Shown: piece after piece, positions 25,622 to 33,787 of the stretch
How the letters are laid out: each line of letters opens with the position of its first letter
Position numbering within the stretch: position 1 is the stretch's first letter
From: an uncultured Bifidobacterium sp.
Lineage (GTDB): Bacteria; Actinomycetota; Actinomycetes; Actinomycetales; Bifidobacteriaceae
DNA length: 55,590 nucleotides
Direction: 5' to 3'
Assembly: GCF_945269915.1 (NCBI RefSeq)
Contig: NZ_CALYOY010000009.1
Span: 1 to 55,590, forward strand
The notes under the pieces: model-generated
What the model was told of the DNA's origin: nothing
The model's database searches: none
What the model saw: the letters and a program-made list of their open reading frames with translations, nothing else
Program-made: the position numbers and the translations under genes

Positions 25622-26746
25622 ATGACACAGGAAACTGAAATCGGTCTCGGCAAGAAGGCCACGGTGGCCTACACCCTGGATGACATATCCATCCTCCCCT
25701 CGCGGCGCACCCGCGATCCCAAGGACGTATCGACCGCCTGGCAGGTGGATGCCTATGAATTCGACATCCCCCTGGTGGCCGCCCCCATGGACTCGGTCAC
25801 CAGTCCAGCCACCGCCATAGAACTGGGCAGGCTGGGTGGACTGGGTGTTCTGGACCTGGAGGGTCTGTGGACCCGGTATGAGGATCCACAACCCCAGTTC
25901 GAGCGCATCGCGGACGCGGACCCGGACCAGGCCACCGAGGTCATTCAGGAAGTGTACCGGGAGCCCATCAAGCCCGAGCTGATTACCGAGCGGCTTCATG
26001 AGATCCGCCAGGCCGGGGTCACCGTGGCCGGGGCCTTGTCGCCCCAGCGCACTCAGGAGTTCTACTCCATCGTGGTGGATGCCGGTGTGGACCTCTTCGT
26101 GATTCGCGGCACCGCGGTCTCGGCCGAGCATGTGTCGACCACCCATGAACCCCTCAACCTGAAGCAGTTCATCTACGATCTGGATGTTCCGGTCATAGTG
26201 GGCGGTGCGGCCACCTATCAGGCCGCACTCCACCTGATGCGCACCGGTGCGGCAGGTGTCCTGGTCGGGTTCGGAGGCGGGGCCTCATCCACCGACAGCG
26301 CCACGATCGGCATCCAGGCGCCCATGGCGACGGCCATCGCCAATGTGGCCGAGGCCCGCAGGGATTATCTGGACGAATCCGGTGGCAGGTATGTTCAGGT
26401 CATCGCGGACGGGGAGACCGGTACTTCCGGTTCCTTCGTCAAGGCGCTGGCCATGGGTGCCGACGCGGTCATGCTGGGCACCCCCCTGGCCAAGGCGAAT
26501 GATGCACCGGGACGGGGTATGCACTGGGGTGCCGAGGCCCATCATCCCGAGCTGCCCAGGGGCCGCAGGGTGAAGGTCGACCAGGTGGGTGACCTGCATG
26601 AGATCCTTTTCGGACCCAGCAGCAGGACCGACGGCAGTCTCAACATGATTGGCGCACTCCGTCGTGCCATGGCCTCGACCGGATACGTGGACGTAAAGAG
26701 CTTCCAACGGTGCAAGGTCGCCGTAACCGCAGGTGTCCAGATCTGA
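25622..26746 (+). CDS. GuaB3-family IMP dehydrogenase-related protein
   Basis: A 374-residue TIM-barrel protein of the actinobacterial GuaB3 group, shorter than true IMP dehydrogenase because the two CBS domains are missing. Family features include YTLDDISILPSRRTRDP at the start, VAAPMDSVTSP, VIVGGAATYQ and HVIADG-like VQVIADGETGTSG. The loop where IMPDH and GMP reductase have their catalytic Cys reads VGFGGGASSTDSATIG and contains no Cys. Some GuaB3 proteins have been reported as GMP reductases, so activity here is uncertain. ATG 25622 is used rather than the in-frame TTG at 25613. A true IMP dehydrogenase would have to be elsewhere in the genome. Confidence 0.88.
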   Translation: MTQETEIGLGKKATVAYTLDDISILPSRRTRDPKDVSTAWQVDAYEFDIPLVAAPMDSVTSPATAIELGRLGGLGVLDLEGLWTRYEDPQPQFERIADADPDQATEVIQEVYREPIKPELITERLHEIRQAGVTVAGALSPQRTQEFYSIVVDAGVDLFVIRGTAVSAEHVSTTHEPLNLKQFIYDLDVPVIVGGAATYQAALHLMRTGAAGVLVGFGGGASSTDSATIGIQAPMATAIANVAEARRDYLDESGGRYVQVIADGETGTSGSFVKALAMGADAVMLGTPLAKANDAPGRGMHWGAEAHHPELPRGRRVKVDQVGDLHEILFGPSSRTDGSLNMIGALRRAMASTGYVDVKSFQRCKVAVTAGVQI

Positions 26747-26870
26747 TTCGTGGGGTTGTCGGTCAGGGGTTCAGATTGTCCTGACCGGCTGTGATACGCC
26801 TGCAGGCAGACCGATTCCTCTTGACGCAAGATAAAGCCTCACCCCAGGTCTGAGTGTCAAGTCAAATAAA

Positions 26871-26886
26871 TGTGATTTAACTCACA
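26871..26886. promoter_or_regulatory. Perfect CRP/GlxR-type palindrome
   Basis: The 16-nt sequence TGTGATTTAACTCACA fits TGTGA-N6-TCACA exactly and also the actinobacterial GlxR form with TA in the middle. It abuts a plausible -35 hexamer at 26888. Outer arms GTGTCAA (26854-26860) and TTGACAC (26916-26922) form a second, wider inverted repeat around promoter and site. Confidence 0.55.
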
Positions 26887-26887
26887 C

Positions 26888-26916
26888 TTTACTTTTCCCT
26901 CTCACTTCCATAGCGT
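26888..26916 (+). promoter_or_regulatory. Promoter of the Rv3235-like gene
   Basis: TTTACT (26888-26893) and TAGCGT (26911-26916) are spaced 17 nt apart. The -10 is weak, which fits the idea that the adjacent palindrome controls it. The predicted start leaves a leader of about 85 nt that contains an 8-codon reading frame. Confidence 0.4.
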
Positions 26917-26996
26917 TGACACTAAGTTTCGGGCCGACCTGGACTCCTCCAGGAGGCTTTGTGGTGAAATCGTTCCTCGGGGGAGGAGTGCGTCAT

Positions 26997-27023
26997 ATGA
27001 CGCGTGATGACTATGACAAATGA
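26997..27023 (+). other. 8-codon leader reading frame overlapping the next start
   Basis: ATG 26997, preceded at 9 nt by GGGAGGAG, encodes MTRDDYDK and stops at TGA 27021-27023. That stop lies past the ATGs at 27007 and 27013 of the next gene in another frame. In the same frame GTG 26961, with AGGAGG before it, would give a 20-residue version. The next gene has no ribosome site of its own, so coupled translation is likely. Confidence 0.35.
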
Positions 27024-27564
27024 AATCAATCTTGCTCCGGTTTGGGAAGACAAGCAGAATCAACCGGCCATCGGTCAGGACGAGTCGGGAATGTCCGTGC
27101 CGAGGAGGAGCGGATACGAGGAGACCATCCTGATCGGGGAGTCGAAGATTCCCGTCAAGGTAAGGACGATCAACACCTTTGGTGCCGAAGAAGTCACTGA
27201 CGGTCGGACCATGGAGACCTTCGTATCAAGTCTGTGTTCCCTGGTTGTCCGATCGTTCGAATTCCTTCGGGGGAGGCTTCCGTTGAAACCGCTGGAACGC
27301 GCATGCACCTATCAATGCAGGCAGCGGCTGCGTGTTTTTGCCGGTCTGTTGGGGACCACCAGGCTGGGGGTGGCTGCGGTCGGGGAGGATGGGGCCGAGA
27401 TACATCTGCCACTCATACCCAAAAGCGTGGAGATTTTCAGATCCTCGCCCAAGGCATATAACGTCACCTTGAGATTCATGGTCGGCGATCTGCCGATGCT
27501 GGCCAACGAGGTCGTGCGGCTATTGGGTTCTCGGTGGGTCTGTACCGAGCTCGACATGGGGTAG
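27007..27564 (+). CDS. Rv3235-like (DUF6459-type) small protein
   Basis: A 185-residue soluble protein without signal or membrane segment. The N-terminal 50 residues look disordered; the C-terminal part (about 65-185) is a compact alpha/beta domain with FVSSLCSLVVRSFEFLRGRL and PLKPLERACTYQCRQRL. This pattern resembles the Rv3235 family of actinobacteria, whose function is unknown; I hold this assignment with moderate confidence. Start candidates are GTG 27004, ATG 27007 and ATG 27013, none with a well-placed ribosome site, so translation probably depends on the overlapping leader frame. The upstream region has the palindrome at 26871. Confidence 0.6.
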   Translation: MTMTNEINLAPVWEDKQNQPAIGQDESGMSVPRRSGYEETILIGESKIPVKVRTINTFGAEEVTDGRTMETFVSSLCSLVVRSFEFLRGRLPLKPLERACTYQCRQRLRVFAGLLGTTRLGVAAVGEDGAEIHLPLIPKSVEIFRSSPKAYNVTLRFMVGDLPMLANEVVRLLGSRWVCTELDMG

Positions 27565-27590
27565 GGCGTCCTCTTGGCGGGTAGCCGCCA

Positions 27591-27596
27591 TATGAT
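27591..27596 (+). promoter_or_regulatory. -10 box (TATGAT) giving a probable leaderless acyl-CoA synthetase mRNA
   Basis: TATGAT matches five of six -10 positions and ends 7 nt before ATG 27604, the same spacing as at leuS and rpe. No Shine-Dalgarno precedes that ATG. The ATGs at 27592 and 27595 overlap the hexamer itself. Confidence 0.4.
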
Positions 27597-27603
27597 GGAA
27601 CCT

Positions 27604-29604
27604 ATGTTGCGCGAATATACGGTCGAAATTCAGCATCCCACGACCGACGAAGACACCATCTATTCACTCCTTGCCAAACGCACGGCCAGGGATCCCGACG
27701 AGTTGGTGGCCCAATGGCAGGATCCGATGACCAGGAACTGGCACGACGTCAAGGCCGGCCAAATGTCGGAACGGGTACGTGCCGTGGCCAAGGGAATGCT
27801 CGCCCTGGGGGTCACCAAGGGCAGCACGGTGGTGATCTATGCACCAACCAGTTATGACTGGGGGGTGACCGACTTCGCCTGTGCAGCCATCGGAGCGGTC
27901 TCGGTCCCTATCTACGAGACGGATTCGGCCCGCCAGGCCCGGAAGATCGTCAAGGACGTGGACTGCGTCCTGGCCTTCGCCGGTGATTCCGACCATGCCC
28001 AGATCCTGGAGCAGGTCAGAGCATCCTCGCCCAATCTCAAGTATGTCTTCAACTTCCAGGAGGGCGGACTGAATGCCGTCAGCGATTTCGGCCAGTCCGT
28101 CACCGACGAACGTCTTGACCGGGCCATCGCCCAGGTCAAGGCCGACGACCTGGCCACCATCGTCTACACCTCGGGCTCAACGGGAGAGCCCAAGGGGGCC
28201 ATGCTCTCCAACCGGAACTTCGTCCACATCGTCTTCGTCGGCTGGGATGTGCTCTACCACATGTTGGCGGCCCCGTCCAGACTCATGCTCTTCCTGCCCC
28301 TGGCCCACTGCTTCGCCCGCTACATCCAGTACGTGGCCATAGGCGCCCAGGGTGTGGTCGGATACGTCTCCAACGCCAAGCACCTCCTGACCGACCTGCG
28401 CACCTTCCGGCCCACCTACCTGCTCGGCGTGCCCAGGGTCTTCGAAAAGGTCTACAACGCCGCCTCGCAGAAGGCCGGCACCGGTCTGGCCGGCAAGGTC
28501 TTCGCCAAGGCCACCCGGCACTTCACCAAGTGGTCCAAGGATGAGCAGGACGGGCGCGGCCACTCGCCCCTGACCCGACTGGCCCACACCTTCTATACCA
28601 GGACGGTCGGCAATACGATCGAGTCCGCCCTGGGTTCCAACCTGAGCTACCTGGCCTGCGGCGGCGCCCCCATGAATGCCGACCTGGCCCATTTTTTCAA
28701 CGGGATCGACGGCATCACCTTCATCCAGGGCTATGGGATGACCGAAACGGCCGCCCCCTGCATCGTCAATTTCGAGGATGCCAACGAGGTCGGATCCGTC
28801 GGACGGCCCGGATCGGGCATCAAGGTCAGGCTGACCGATGATGACGAACTCATGGTCAAGGGTCCCAGCGTCTTCATGGGCTACTACAAGAACCACGAGC
28901 TGGACAAGACCGTTCTGGACAAGGACGGATGGCTCCACACCGGTGATCTGGCGCAGATAGATGACCAGGGCTTCGTCTTCATCACAGGCCGGAAGAAGGA
29001 CGTCATCATCACGGCCGGTGGCAAGAACGTCAGTCCTGCCCCGCTCGAGGACGCCATCTGCACCTGCCCGATCGTCTCCCAGGCCGTCGTGGTCGGTGAT
29101 GGCAGGCCCTTCATCGGTGCCATCCTTACCCTGGACGAGGGGATGCTCAAGTCATGGTTGTCCGCCCAGGGCCTGGATGCCAACATGACCATGGAGGAGG
29201 CCAGCCGCAACGACGCCATCCGAGCCTTCATCCAGCAGTATGTGGATCAGGCGAACAGCAACGTCTCCCGGGCCGAATCGGTCAGGAAGTTCGTCATTCT
29301 CGACAAGGACTTCAGCGAGGAGGACAAGACCCTGACCCCCAGCATGAAAGTGGTCCGGCCGGAGGTTCTCAAGCAGTATGCCGACGTGATCGACAGGGTC
29401 CTCTATGCTCCGAGGAATTCGGGCAAGTCGGCAGTCAATGCCAATCCCTTGGTGGCCAAGGCCAAGTCGACCGTGAGCGACTCCCTGGCCAACGTCTCCG
29501 GCATGCTCCGTGAAACCAGGGCCGATACACGGCCTGACGCGAACGACGAGGGCCGCTGCGAGGCCGACCGGGATGACCAGGAAGACAGCACAGGCAAGGA
29601 GTAA
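27604..29604 (+). CDS. Second long-chain fatty acid--CoA ligase (AMP-forming)
   Basis: About 666 residues, an ANL-superfamily acyl-CoA synthetase. It shows [46 protein letters not shown] and [15 protein letters not shown]. It carries a C-terminal tail of about 60 residues not present in the paralogue at 20387, ending acidic and basic in turn ([20 protein letters not shown]). In-frame ATGs at 27592 and 27595 are alternative starts. It lies 5 nt before the def gene, with AAGGAG for def inside its end, so they are likely co-transcribed. Confidence 0.92.
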   Translation: MLREYTVEIQHPTTDEDTIYSLLAKRTARDPDELVAQWQDPMTRNWHDVKAGQMSERVRAVAKGMLALGVTKGSTVVIYAPTSYDWGVTDFACAAIGAVSVPIYETDSARQARKIVKDVDCVLAFAGDSDHAQILEQVRASSPNLKYVFNFQEGGLNAVSDFGQSVTDERLDRAIAQVKADDLATIVYTSGSTGEPKGAMLSNRNFVHIVFVGWDVLYHMLAAPSRLMLFLPLAHCFARYIQYVAIGAQGVVGYVSNAKHLLTDLRTFRPTYLLGVPRVFEKVYNAASQKAGTGLAGKVFAKATRHFTKWSKDEQDGRGHSPLTRLAHTFYTRTVGNTIESALGSNLSYLACGGAPMNADLAHFFNGIDGITFIQGYGMTETAAPCIVNFEDANEVGSVGRPGSGIKVRLTDDDELMVKGPSVFMGYYKNHELDKTVLDKDGWLHTGDLAQIDDQGFVFITGRKKDVIITAGGKNVSPAPLEDAICTCPIVSQAVVVGDGRPFIGAILTLDEGMLKSWLSAQGLDANMTMEEASRNDAIRAFIQQYVDQANSNVSRAESVRKFVILDKDFSEEDKTLTPSMKVVRPEVLKQYADVIDRVLYAPRNSGKSAVNANPLVAKAKSTVSDSLANVSGMLRETRADTRPDANDEGRCEADRDDQEDSTGKE

Positions 29605-29609
29605 GAATA

Positions 29610-30092
29610 GTGGCAATCCGTACCATCAGAGTGGTCCCCGATCCGGTGCTGCGCACCCCCTGCGACCCGGTCAAGACCATCACCCCGGCCGTCAGAAGCC
29701 TGGTCCAGGACCTGGTCGACACGGTGGACGACCCGGGCAGGGCCGGCCTTTCGGCCAACCAGATCGGTGTGAGTCTGCGCGTCTTCTCCTACAACGTCGG
29801 CGGCAAGGTGGGGTACATGATCAACCCGGTCATCGACGAGACCGATGGTGAGCAGTACGGTGAGGAGGGATGCCTCTCCCTGCCCGACCTCTGGTACCCG
29901 ACCAGGAGGGCCGAGTATGCCAAGGCGCATGGCATCAACCTGGATGGGCAGACCATCACACTTGAGGGGCGGGGGATCATGGGCCGGATGATCCAGCACG
30001 AGTGCGATCACCTGGATGGGCATGTCTACATCGACCGCCTGGAGAAGGATGTCAGGCGGAAGGCCATGCAGGCGCTTCGATCGGGTCGGTGA
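29610..30092 (+). CDS. def: Peptide deformylase
   Basis: A 160-residue metalloenzyme that removes the formyl group from new proteins. All three motifs are present: [21 protein letters not shown] and QHECDHLDG, giving the Cys and two His metal ligands and the catalytic Glu. It starts at a GTG with AAGGAG 8 nt upstream. The first motif has Ser instead of Ala (GLSANQ), as in other actinobacterial type members. Confidence 0.95.
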   Translation: MAIRTIRVVPDPVLRTPCDPVKTITPAVRSLVQDLVDTVDDPGRAGLSANQIGVSLRVFSYNVGGKVGYMINPVIDETDGEQYGEEGCLSLPDLWYPTRRAEYAKAHGINLDGQTITLEGRGIMGRMIQHECDHLDGHVYIDRLEKDVRRKAMQALRSGR

Positions 30093-30141
30093 GTGGCTCC
30101 GGAGACCGGTTCGGCCCTGCATTGAAATCAACTGCAGGTGG

Positions 30142-30147
30142 TATAGT
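30142..30147 (+). promoter_or_regulatory. -10 box (TATAGT) of the rpsB promoter
   Basis: TATAGT matches five of six -10 positions. The best -35 (TTGAAA at 30122) is only 14 nt away; TGCATT just before it gives 18 nt. Transcription from here starts at about 30154, exactly at the first arm of the structured leader. Confidence 0.5.
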
Positions 30148-30154
30148 GGGAACT

Positions 30155-30310
30155 CGTGTGCCATTCGGTAAGAGCCACTGTCACGGGTGGTCTTTTACAA
30201 TCCTGTATCCAACCAGGCACACGTACATCGCGTCATGTCCGCGACGCCCTGTGTCGGTCGGTCCTGTTCGGGGCTGCACGCAGGCGCACATGGCCAGGCA
30301 ATAACCGACA
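30155..30310 (+). promoter_or_regulatory. Structured rpsB 5' leader, candidate autoregulatory RNA
   Basis: Three helices tile the leader. CGTGTGCC (30155-30162) pairs with GGCACACG (30216-30223), 8 bp, and encloses a small CCAC/GTGG hairpin. TCGCG/CGCGA (30228-30232, 30240-30244) forms a 5-bp hairpin. TGTCGGT (30252-30258) pairs with ACCGACA (30304-30310), ending 3 nt before the AAAGG ribosome site. The closed last helix sits next to the ribosome site, as expected of a ribosomal-protein feedback element. It does not match a leader class I recognise. Confidence 0.5.
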
Positions 30311-30325
30311 ATGAAAGGCAATGAC

Positions 30326-31174
30326 ATGGCACAGATCACCATGAGCGAGATGTTGAAGGCCGGCGTTCACTTCGGGCACCAGACCCGTCGCTGGAACCCC
30401 AAGATGAAGCAGTACATCCTGATGGAGCGCAACGGGATCCACATCATCAACCTCTTCAAGTCGCTCGACCTGATCGACAAGGCTTACGATTTCATCAAGG
30501 AGACCGTGGCCCACAACGGCACCGTTCTCTTCGTCGGCACCAAGAAACAGGCCCAGGAGGCCATCAAGACCCAGGCCACCAGGGTGAATATGCCCTATGT
30601 GTCCGAGCGCTGGTTGGGTGGCATGCTGACCAACTTCCAAACAGTGACCAAGAGGGTCGGCCGTCTGAAGGAACTTGAGGAGATGGACTTCGATGATGTC
30701 CACGGCTCCGGTCTGACCAAGAAGGAACTGCTTCTGCTCCGTCGCGAAAAGGACAAGCTGGAGCGTCAGCTTGGCGGTATCCGCAACATGAACCGCACCC
30801 CCTCCGTCCTCTTCGTGGTCGACATCAACAAGGAGGCCCTGGCTGTCTCCGAGGCCAAGAAGCTGGGTATCCCTGTCGTGGCCCTGGTCGACACCAACAC
30901 CGACCCCGAACTGGTCGATTACCCGATTCCCGCCAACGATGATGCCATCCGTGGCGTGGAACTCCTGACCAGCCTTATGGCTGACGCGGTTGCCGATGGT
31001 CTGCTGGAGCGATCCGGCAAGGCCGCCAAGGCCGAGGAGACCGGCGACCAGCCCATGGCCGAGTGGGAGAAGAACCTGCTTGAGAACAAGGAGGGCGAGG
31101 CCGCCGAGGCTGAGGCCCCCAAGTCCGAGGAGACCCCGGTTGCACCTGCGGCAGAGGCCGCCAAGGCCGAGTGA
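30326..31174 (+). CDS. rpsB: Small ribosomal subunit protein S2
   Basis: A 282-residue S2 protein. [20 protein letters not shown] at the start, [10 protein letters not shown] and [20 protein letters not shown] identify it. It extends about 45 residues beyond the usual core with an Ala/Glu-rich acidic tail ([19 protein letters not shown]), which is seen in several high-GC Gram-positive S2 proteins. ATG 30326 is chosen because AAAGG lies 7 nt before it; ATG 30311 overlaps that site. It is first in the rpsB-tsf pair. Confidence 0.97.
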   Translation: MAQITMSEMLKAGVHFGHQTRRWNPKMKQYILMERNGIHIINLFKSLDLIDKAYDFIKETVAHNGTVLFVGTKKQAQEAIKTQATRVNMPYVSERWLGGMLTNFQTVTKRVGRLKELEEMDFDDVHGSGLTKKELLLLRREKDKLERQLGGIRNMNRTPSVLFVVDINKEALAVSEAKKLGIPVVALVDTNTDPELVDYPIPANDDAIRGVELLTSLMADAVADGLLERSGKAAKAEETGDQPMAEWEKNLLENKEGEAAEAEAPKSEETPVAPAAEAAKAE

Positions 31175-31207
31175 TTTCGGCTTAGTGAACCAGAAAATCG
31201 TTTCTTT

Positions 31208-31232
31208 CCGTCCCGACCGAGTGCCGGGACGG
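31208..31232 (+). terminator. Hairpin between rpsB and tsf (partial terminator or attenuator)
   Basis: CCGTCCCG and CGGGACGG form a perfect 8-bp stem with a 9-nt loop. Only TT follows, so it would reduce rather than end transcription into tsf. It lies 10 nt before the tsf ribosome site AGGAG. Confidence 0.6.
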
Positions 31233-31249
31233 TTCAGATAGGAGTTGTT

Positions 31250-32104
31250 ATGGCAAAGATCACCGCTGCACTGATCAAGGAGCTGCGTGACCAGACCGGC
31301 GCTGGGATGATGGACGTCAAGAAGGCCCTGACCGAGGCCGATGGCGACATCGCCCGGGCCAAGGAGATCATTCGCGCCACCGGCATCCAGGCCGCGGGTG
31401 CCCGTGAGGGCCGCAAGGCCCAAGAGGGTCTGATCGCCTCCACCATCATCGATGGCGGCCAGGGTCAGATCGGGTACGCCGTCGAACTCAATTCCGAGAC
31501 CGACTTCGTGGCCAAGACCCCCCAGTTCGTGGACTTCGGCAAGGAAGTCATCGAGGACGCCGCCAAGGCGGATGCCTCCGATGCCGACCAGGTTGCCAAG
31601 GCCCCCTCCAAGGCCGGTACCGTCAATGAGACCGTCGAGGAGGCAGGTGCCCTCTTCCATGAGCACGTCAAGATCGGTCAGGTCGCCAGGGTCGAAGGTC
31701 CGCACGTCGAGATTTACTCCCACCGCAAGTCGGTCGAGATGCCCCCGTCGATCGTGGCCATGATCGCCACCGACGAGGCCGGTGCCTCGGTCGCCCATGA
31801 GGTGGCCCTGCAGATTTCGGCCATGAATCCCAAGTGGCTCTCCCGTGATGACGTCCCCACCGATGTCGTGGAGTCCGAGCGTCGTGTGGCCACCGAGAAG
31901 TCCCAGGCCGAGGGCAAGCCTGAGCAGATCATCCCCAGGATCGTCGAGGGCAGGCTGAATGCCTTCTTCAAGGAGAGCGTCCTGCTCGAGCAGCAGTACG
32001 TCAAGGATTCCTCCAAGACCGTCGGCGACCTTTTCAAGGAGGTGGGTGGCGAGGCCCTGGCCTTCGCCCGCATCGAGGTCGGCAAGGGTGACGAGGAGGA
32101 GTAA
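31250..32104 (+). CDS. tsf: Elongation factor Ts
   Basis: A 284-residue nucleotide-exchange factor for EF-Tu. The N-terminal UBA-like domain [20 protein letters not shown] and the motif [15 protein letters not shown] are diagnostic. AGGAG precedes the ATG. It follows rpsB as in most bacteria. Confidence 0.97.
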   Translation: MAKITAALIKELRDQTGAGMMDVKKALTEADGDIARAKEIIRATGIQAAGAREGRKAQEGLIASTIIDGGQGQIGYAVELNSETDFVAKTPQFVDFGKEVIEDAAKADASDADQVAKAPSKAGTVNETVEEAGALFHEHVKIGQVARVEGPHVEIYSHRKSVEMPPSIVAMIATDEAGASVAHEVALQISAMNPKWLSRDDVPTDVVESERRVATEKSQAEGKPEQIIPRIVEGRLNAFFKESVLLEQQYVKDSSKTVGDLFKEVGGEALAFARIEVGKGDEEE

Positions 32105-32148
32105 ATCCGCTCCGGTGCCGATTGCGCACGGGTAGATTCTCACCGTTC

Positions 32149-32179
32149 AGAGGAGGTGACCCATATGGTCGCCTCCTCT
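32149..32179 (+). promoter_or_regulatory. 13-bp hairpin between tsf and pyrH that hides a Shine-Dalgarno
   Basis: AGAGGAGGTGACC pairs with GGTCGCCTCCTCT over 13 bp, with one T-G pair, around the loop CATAT. The left arm contains AGGAGGTGA, almost the full complement of the 16S rRNA 3' end. The ATG at 32165 begins in the loop. No T tract follows, so a translation switch is as likely as a terminator. Confidence 0.6.
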
Positions 32180-32245
32180 CGTCATGTCCGGGGGAGGGAA
32201 ACCAGGTGGAGGCCGGGTGCTTGTCGGTCTTCAGCGGTATCCTGA
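32165..32245 (+). CDS. Candidate 26-residue leader peptide upstream of pyrH
   Basis: ATG 32165 is preceded at 5 nt by AGGAGGTGA. The frame runs 26 codons to TGA 32243-32245 and ends 47 nt before the pyrH ATG. The peptide starts [10 protein letters not shown] and is rich in Arg (seven of 26). No family is recognised. It is too short for coding statistics; the ribosome site and its position inside a hairpin are the only evidence. Confidence 0.35.
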   Translation: MVASSRHVRGRETRWRPGACRSSAVS

Positions 32246-32292
32246 AAGACGGTCCATTTGCTTGGTTTTACAGCAGTAAGGAAGGTTCCCGC

Positions 32293-33105
32293 ATGACCCG
32301 ATCCGACAGACTTGAGAGCGAATCATTCGGAGGACGTTCCCTGCGCAGCGTCGTGGATGGCGCAACGAGCGGCGGGCAGTCGACCCCGAGAAGGGTGCTT
32401 CTCAAACTGTCGGGTGAGGCATTCGGCGGCGGCCGGGTAGGCATTGATGTCGACGTGGTCCAGCGCGTGGCCAAGGAAATCGTCCAGGCCGTCAAAACCG
32501 GAGTCCAGGTGGCCATAGTGGTCGGCGGTGGGAACTTCTTCCGTGGGGCCGAGCTCAGCCAGGCCGGCATAGAGCGCTCCAGGGGAGATTACATGGGCAT
32601 GCTGGGCACGGTCATGAACTGCCTGGCCCTCCAGGACTTCCTTGAGCAGGCCGGTCAGGCCACCAGGGTGCAGACCGCCATCACCATGGGTCAGGTCGCC
32701 GAACCCTACATCCCCCTGAAGGCCATCCGACACCTGGAAAAGGGTCGTGTGGTCATCTTCGGAGCCGGTGCCGGGCTTCCCTACTTCTCGACCGACACGG
32801 TCTCCATCCAGCGTGCCTTGGAGATTCACTGCTCCGAGGTGCTCATGGGCAAGAACGGGGTGGACGGTGTCTACACCTCAGACCCCCGCAAGGATCCGTC
32901 GGCCCGTATGTTCACCCGTCTGAGCTACCAGCGCGCCCTGGTCGACAACCTGGCCGTCATGGATGCCTCGGCATTGTCCATGGCCAGGGACAATGCCATG
33001 CCGATTCGGGTCTTCGGACTTGAGGGGACCGGCAACGTCACGGGTGCCCTCCAGGGTAAGGAACTCGGCACACTGGTCATGAACGGGCAGGACACCGCCC
33101 GCTGA
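32293..33105 (+). CDS. pyrH: UMP kinase
   Basis: A 270-residue amino-acid-kinase-fold enzyme phosphorylating UMP to [45 protein letters not shown] and [16 protein letters not shown] are the expected motifs. The frame is open back to 32122, but AAGGAAGG 7 nt before ATG 32293 decides the start. About 35 residues precede the core. It follows tsf across a 188-nt gap with a hairpin and a small reading frame, and precedes frr, the usual order. Confidence 0.97.
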   Translation: MTRSDRLESESFGGRSLRSVVDGATSGGQSTPRRVLLKLSGEAFGGGRVGIDVDVVQRVAKEIVQAVKTGVQVAIVVGGGNFFRGAELSQAGIERSRGDYMGMLGTVMNCLALQDFLEQAGQATRVQTAITMGQVAEPYIPLKAIRHLEKGRVVIFGAGAGLPYFSTDTVSIQRALEIHCSEVLMGKNGVDGVYTSDPRKDPSARMFTRLSYQRALVDNLAVMDASALSMARDNAMPIRVFGLEGTGNVTGALQGKELGTLVMNGQDTAR

Positions 33106-33121
33106 CCGTACAGCCGCCGTC

Positions 33122-33151
33122 TTGGTCCAAGCGGGCCACAGGCCGTAGAGT
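33122..33151 (+). promoter_or_regulatory. Promoter of frr
   Basis: TTGGTC (33122-33127) and TAGAGT (33146-33151) are spaced 18 nt apart between pyrH and frr. A small hairpin CAGGC-AGA-GCCTG follows at 33159-33171. Confidence 0.45.
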
Positions 33152-33208
33152 AGTTGACAGGCAGAGCCTGCAGTGAGCAGGAATGCACCCAGCAGCAAGG
33201 AGCAGATC

Positions 33209-33763
33209 ATGACCACAGTGGTGGATCAGGCCAAGACGCAGATGGACAAGACCATCGAGGCCACCAAGGAGAACTTCGCGGGAATCAGGACGGGCAGGGC
33301 CAATCCTTCCTTCCTCAATGACATCATGGTGGACTACTATGGTGCACCCACCCCCATCAAGGCCCTGGCCTCCATCGGCGTGCCCGAGCCCAGGACCCTG
33401 GCGGTGACCCCCTTCGATGCCTCCCAGGCCGGCGCGGTCGAGAAGGCCATCAGGGACTCCGATCTGGGTGTCAACCCCAATCGTGACGGCAACGTGATTC
33501 GCGTGACCATGCCCGAACTGACCGAGGACCGTCGCCGCGACTACGTCAAGATCGCCAAGACCAAGGCCGAAGAGGGCAAGGTCGCCGTTCGCAACATCCG
33601 CCGCAAGGTCAAGGAGGATCTGGAGGCCAAGGTCAAGGACGGCGACCTGGGTGAGGATGAGGGCAACCGGCTGCAGAAGGAGCTGGAGACCATCACCAGG
33701 CAGAAGAGCGATATGATCGATCAGCTCCTGGAGGCCAAGGAGAAGGAGATTCTCGAGGTCTGA
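33209..33763 (+). CDS. frr: Ribosome recycling factor
   Basis: A 184-residue protein that splits ribosomes after termination with EF-G. GIRTGRANPSFLNDIMVDYY, GVNPNRDGNVIRV, PELTEDRRRDYVK and the C-terminal helical DLGEDEGNRLQKELE are typical. ATG 33209 has AAGGAG 6 nt upstream; the earlier in-frame codon at 33173 does not. It lies between pyrH and cdsA as usual. Confidence 0.97.
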   Translation: MTTVVDQAKTQMDKTIEATKENFAGIRTGRANPSFLNDIMVDYYGAPTPIKALASIGVPEPRTLAVTPFDASQAGAVEKAIRDSDLGVNPNRDGNVIRVTMPELTEDRRRDYVKIAKTKAEEGKVAVRNIRRKVKEDLEAKVKDGDLGEDEGNRLQKELETITRQKSDMIDQLLEAKEKEILEV

Positions 33764-33787
33764 TGCACTCGGAAGGGTCCGCCATTC

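Noticed and set aside
32122-32292. Long N-terminal extension of pyrH
   Set aside because: AAGGAAGG before ATG 32293 and the normal protein start argue against it; the extension also overlaps the tsf-pyrH hairpin.
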